Origin: JBFMDN01 sp040753915
GTDB lineage: Bacteria > Desulfobacterota > Desulfomonilia > Desulfomonilales > Desulfomonilaceae
Direction of reading: 5' to 3'
Length of the DNA: 5,434 nucleotides
Assembly (NCBI GenBank): GCA_040753915.1
Contig: JBFMDN010000128.1
Location: 1-5,434, forward strand
Part shown: in pieces, positions 4,636 to 5,434 of the stretch
Layout of the letters: the number at the start of each line of letters is the position of its first letter
Numbering within the stretch: the stretch's first letter is position 1
Made by a program: the position numbers and the translations under genes
The notes under the pieces: model-generated
Seen by the model: only the letters and a program-made list of their open reading frames with translations
The model's database searches: none
Told to the model about the DNA's origin: nothing

Positions 4636-5434
4636 TGTAGTGCAGGCTTTCCAGCCCGCATTCTGGGGAAATGGCAGCCTAAAAGGCTACCCTACATCTG
4701 GGGATTCGTCCGACCGGGCATTGTAGTGCAGGCTTTCCAGCCTGCATTCTGGGAGAATGGCAGCCTAAAAGGCTACCCTACATCTGGGGATTCGTCCGAC
4801 CGGGCATTGTAGTGCAGGCTTTCCAGCCTGCATTCTGGAAGAATGGCAGCCTAAAAGGCTACCCTACATCTGGGGATTTGTCCGACCGGGCATTGTAGTG
4901 CAGGCTTTCCAGCCTGCATTCTGGAAGAATGGCAGCCTAAAAGGCTACCCTACATCTGGGGATTCGTCCGACCGGGCATTGTAGCGCAGGCTGTCCAGCC
5001 CGCATTCTGGAAGAATGGCAGCCTAAAAGGCTACCCTACATCTGGGGACTCGTCCGACCGGGCATTGTAGTGCAGGCTTTCCAGCCTGCATTCTGGGCAA
5101 ATGGCAGCCTAAAAGGCTACCCTAAATCTGGGGATTCGTCCGACCGGGCATTGTAGCGCAGGCTGTCCAGCCCGCATTCTGGGCAAATGGCAGCCTAAAA
5201 GGCTACCCTACATCTGGGGATTTGTCCGACCGGGCATTGTAGTGCAGGCTTTCCAGCCTGCATTCTGGAAGAATGGCAGCCTGAAAGGCAACCCTACATC
5301 TGGGGACTCGTCCGACCGGGCATTGTAGTGCAGGCTTTCCAGCCTGCATTCTGGGCAAATGGCAGCCTAAAAGGCTACCCTACATCTGGGGATTCGTCCG
5401 ACCGGGCATTGTAGTGCAGGCTTTCCAGCCTGCA
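4636..5434. repeat. Tandem array of 86-bp double-REP (BIME-like) units, nine complete and one partial
   Basis: Units begin at 4636, 4722, 4808, 4894, 4980, 5066, 5152, 5238, 5324 and 5410; the spacing is exactly 86 bp throughout, and the last unit is cut by the window edge. Within a unit, TGTAG (1-5) pairs with CTACA (57-61). TGCAGGCT (6-13) pairs with AGCCTGCA (18-25) around TTCC. TTCT (26-29) pairs with AGAA (33-36) in units 2, 3, 4, 5 and 8. Positions 38-45 pair with 49-56 (GGCAGCCT/AGGCTACC, one mismatch). Positions 62-86 are a conserved linker. Each strand thus shows GTAG followed by a palindrome, the hallmark of REP elements moved by REP-associated tyrosine transposases; two in opposite orientation make a BIME. 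No such transposase gene is in the window. There are no CRISPR-like unique spacers and no open frame. Confidence 0.9.

Noticed and set aside
4562..4636. Upstream extension of DapF to an ATG at 4636
   Set aside because: The 25 extra residues precede the conserved DapF N-terminus and the ATG arises at the edge of the repeat array.
4636..5434. CRISPR array
   Set aside because: The whole 86-bp unit including the linker is repeated; there are no unique spacers, and unit length and structure fit REP/BIME elements.

Overview
The window reads as bacterial chromosome of moderately high GC. All four confident genes lie on the minus strand and are read right to left. The gene set (meso-diaminopimelate pathway, type IV pilin-like protein, a long class II aldolase) and the many interspersed palindromic repeats suggest a Gram-negative bacterium, perhaps of the Desulfobacterota (former Deltaproteobacteria). 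That placement is an inference from style and family resemblance, since no rRNA or marker tree is available here.

Layout from right to left, which is the direction of transcription. Positions 5434-4636 hold a tandem array of nine complete 86-bp units plus a partial tenth that runs off the window. Each unit holds two oppositely oriented GTAG-plus-palindrome elements, the architecture of REP/BIME sequences, and can fold into a four-way cloverleaf. The array stops 74 bp short of dapF (diaminopimelate epimerase, 4561-3713). A gap of 139 bp follows, with an AT-rich promoter-like segment, a short palindrome and a GNRA-capped stem-loop. Next come a type IV pilin-like gene (3573-3142) and, overlapping it by 4 bp (ATGA), a gene for a one-span membrane protein of unknown function (3145-2651). 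From 2650 to about 2160 there is no credible gene, only degenerate palindromic repeats. A structured, possibly regulated leader (about 2154-1869) then precedes a class II fructose-bisphosphate aldolase-family gene (1868-573). The last 570 bp hold GC-rich hairpins just after the aldolase, a featureless stretch, and at 30-98 a nearly perfect three-way-junction dyad. That dyad either ends a rightward transcript from outside the window or controls a leftward gene that may start at base 20.

The genes do not form one pathway. dapF supplies meso-diaminopimelate for peptidoglycan and lysine. The pilin and its overlapping partner are probably co-expressed envelope proteins. The aldolase belongs to central carbon metabolism. 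The most unusual content is non-coding: the 86-bp array, whose P2 and P4 stem mismatches mostly become G.U wobbles when read on the minus strand, and the cloverleaf at 30-98.
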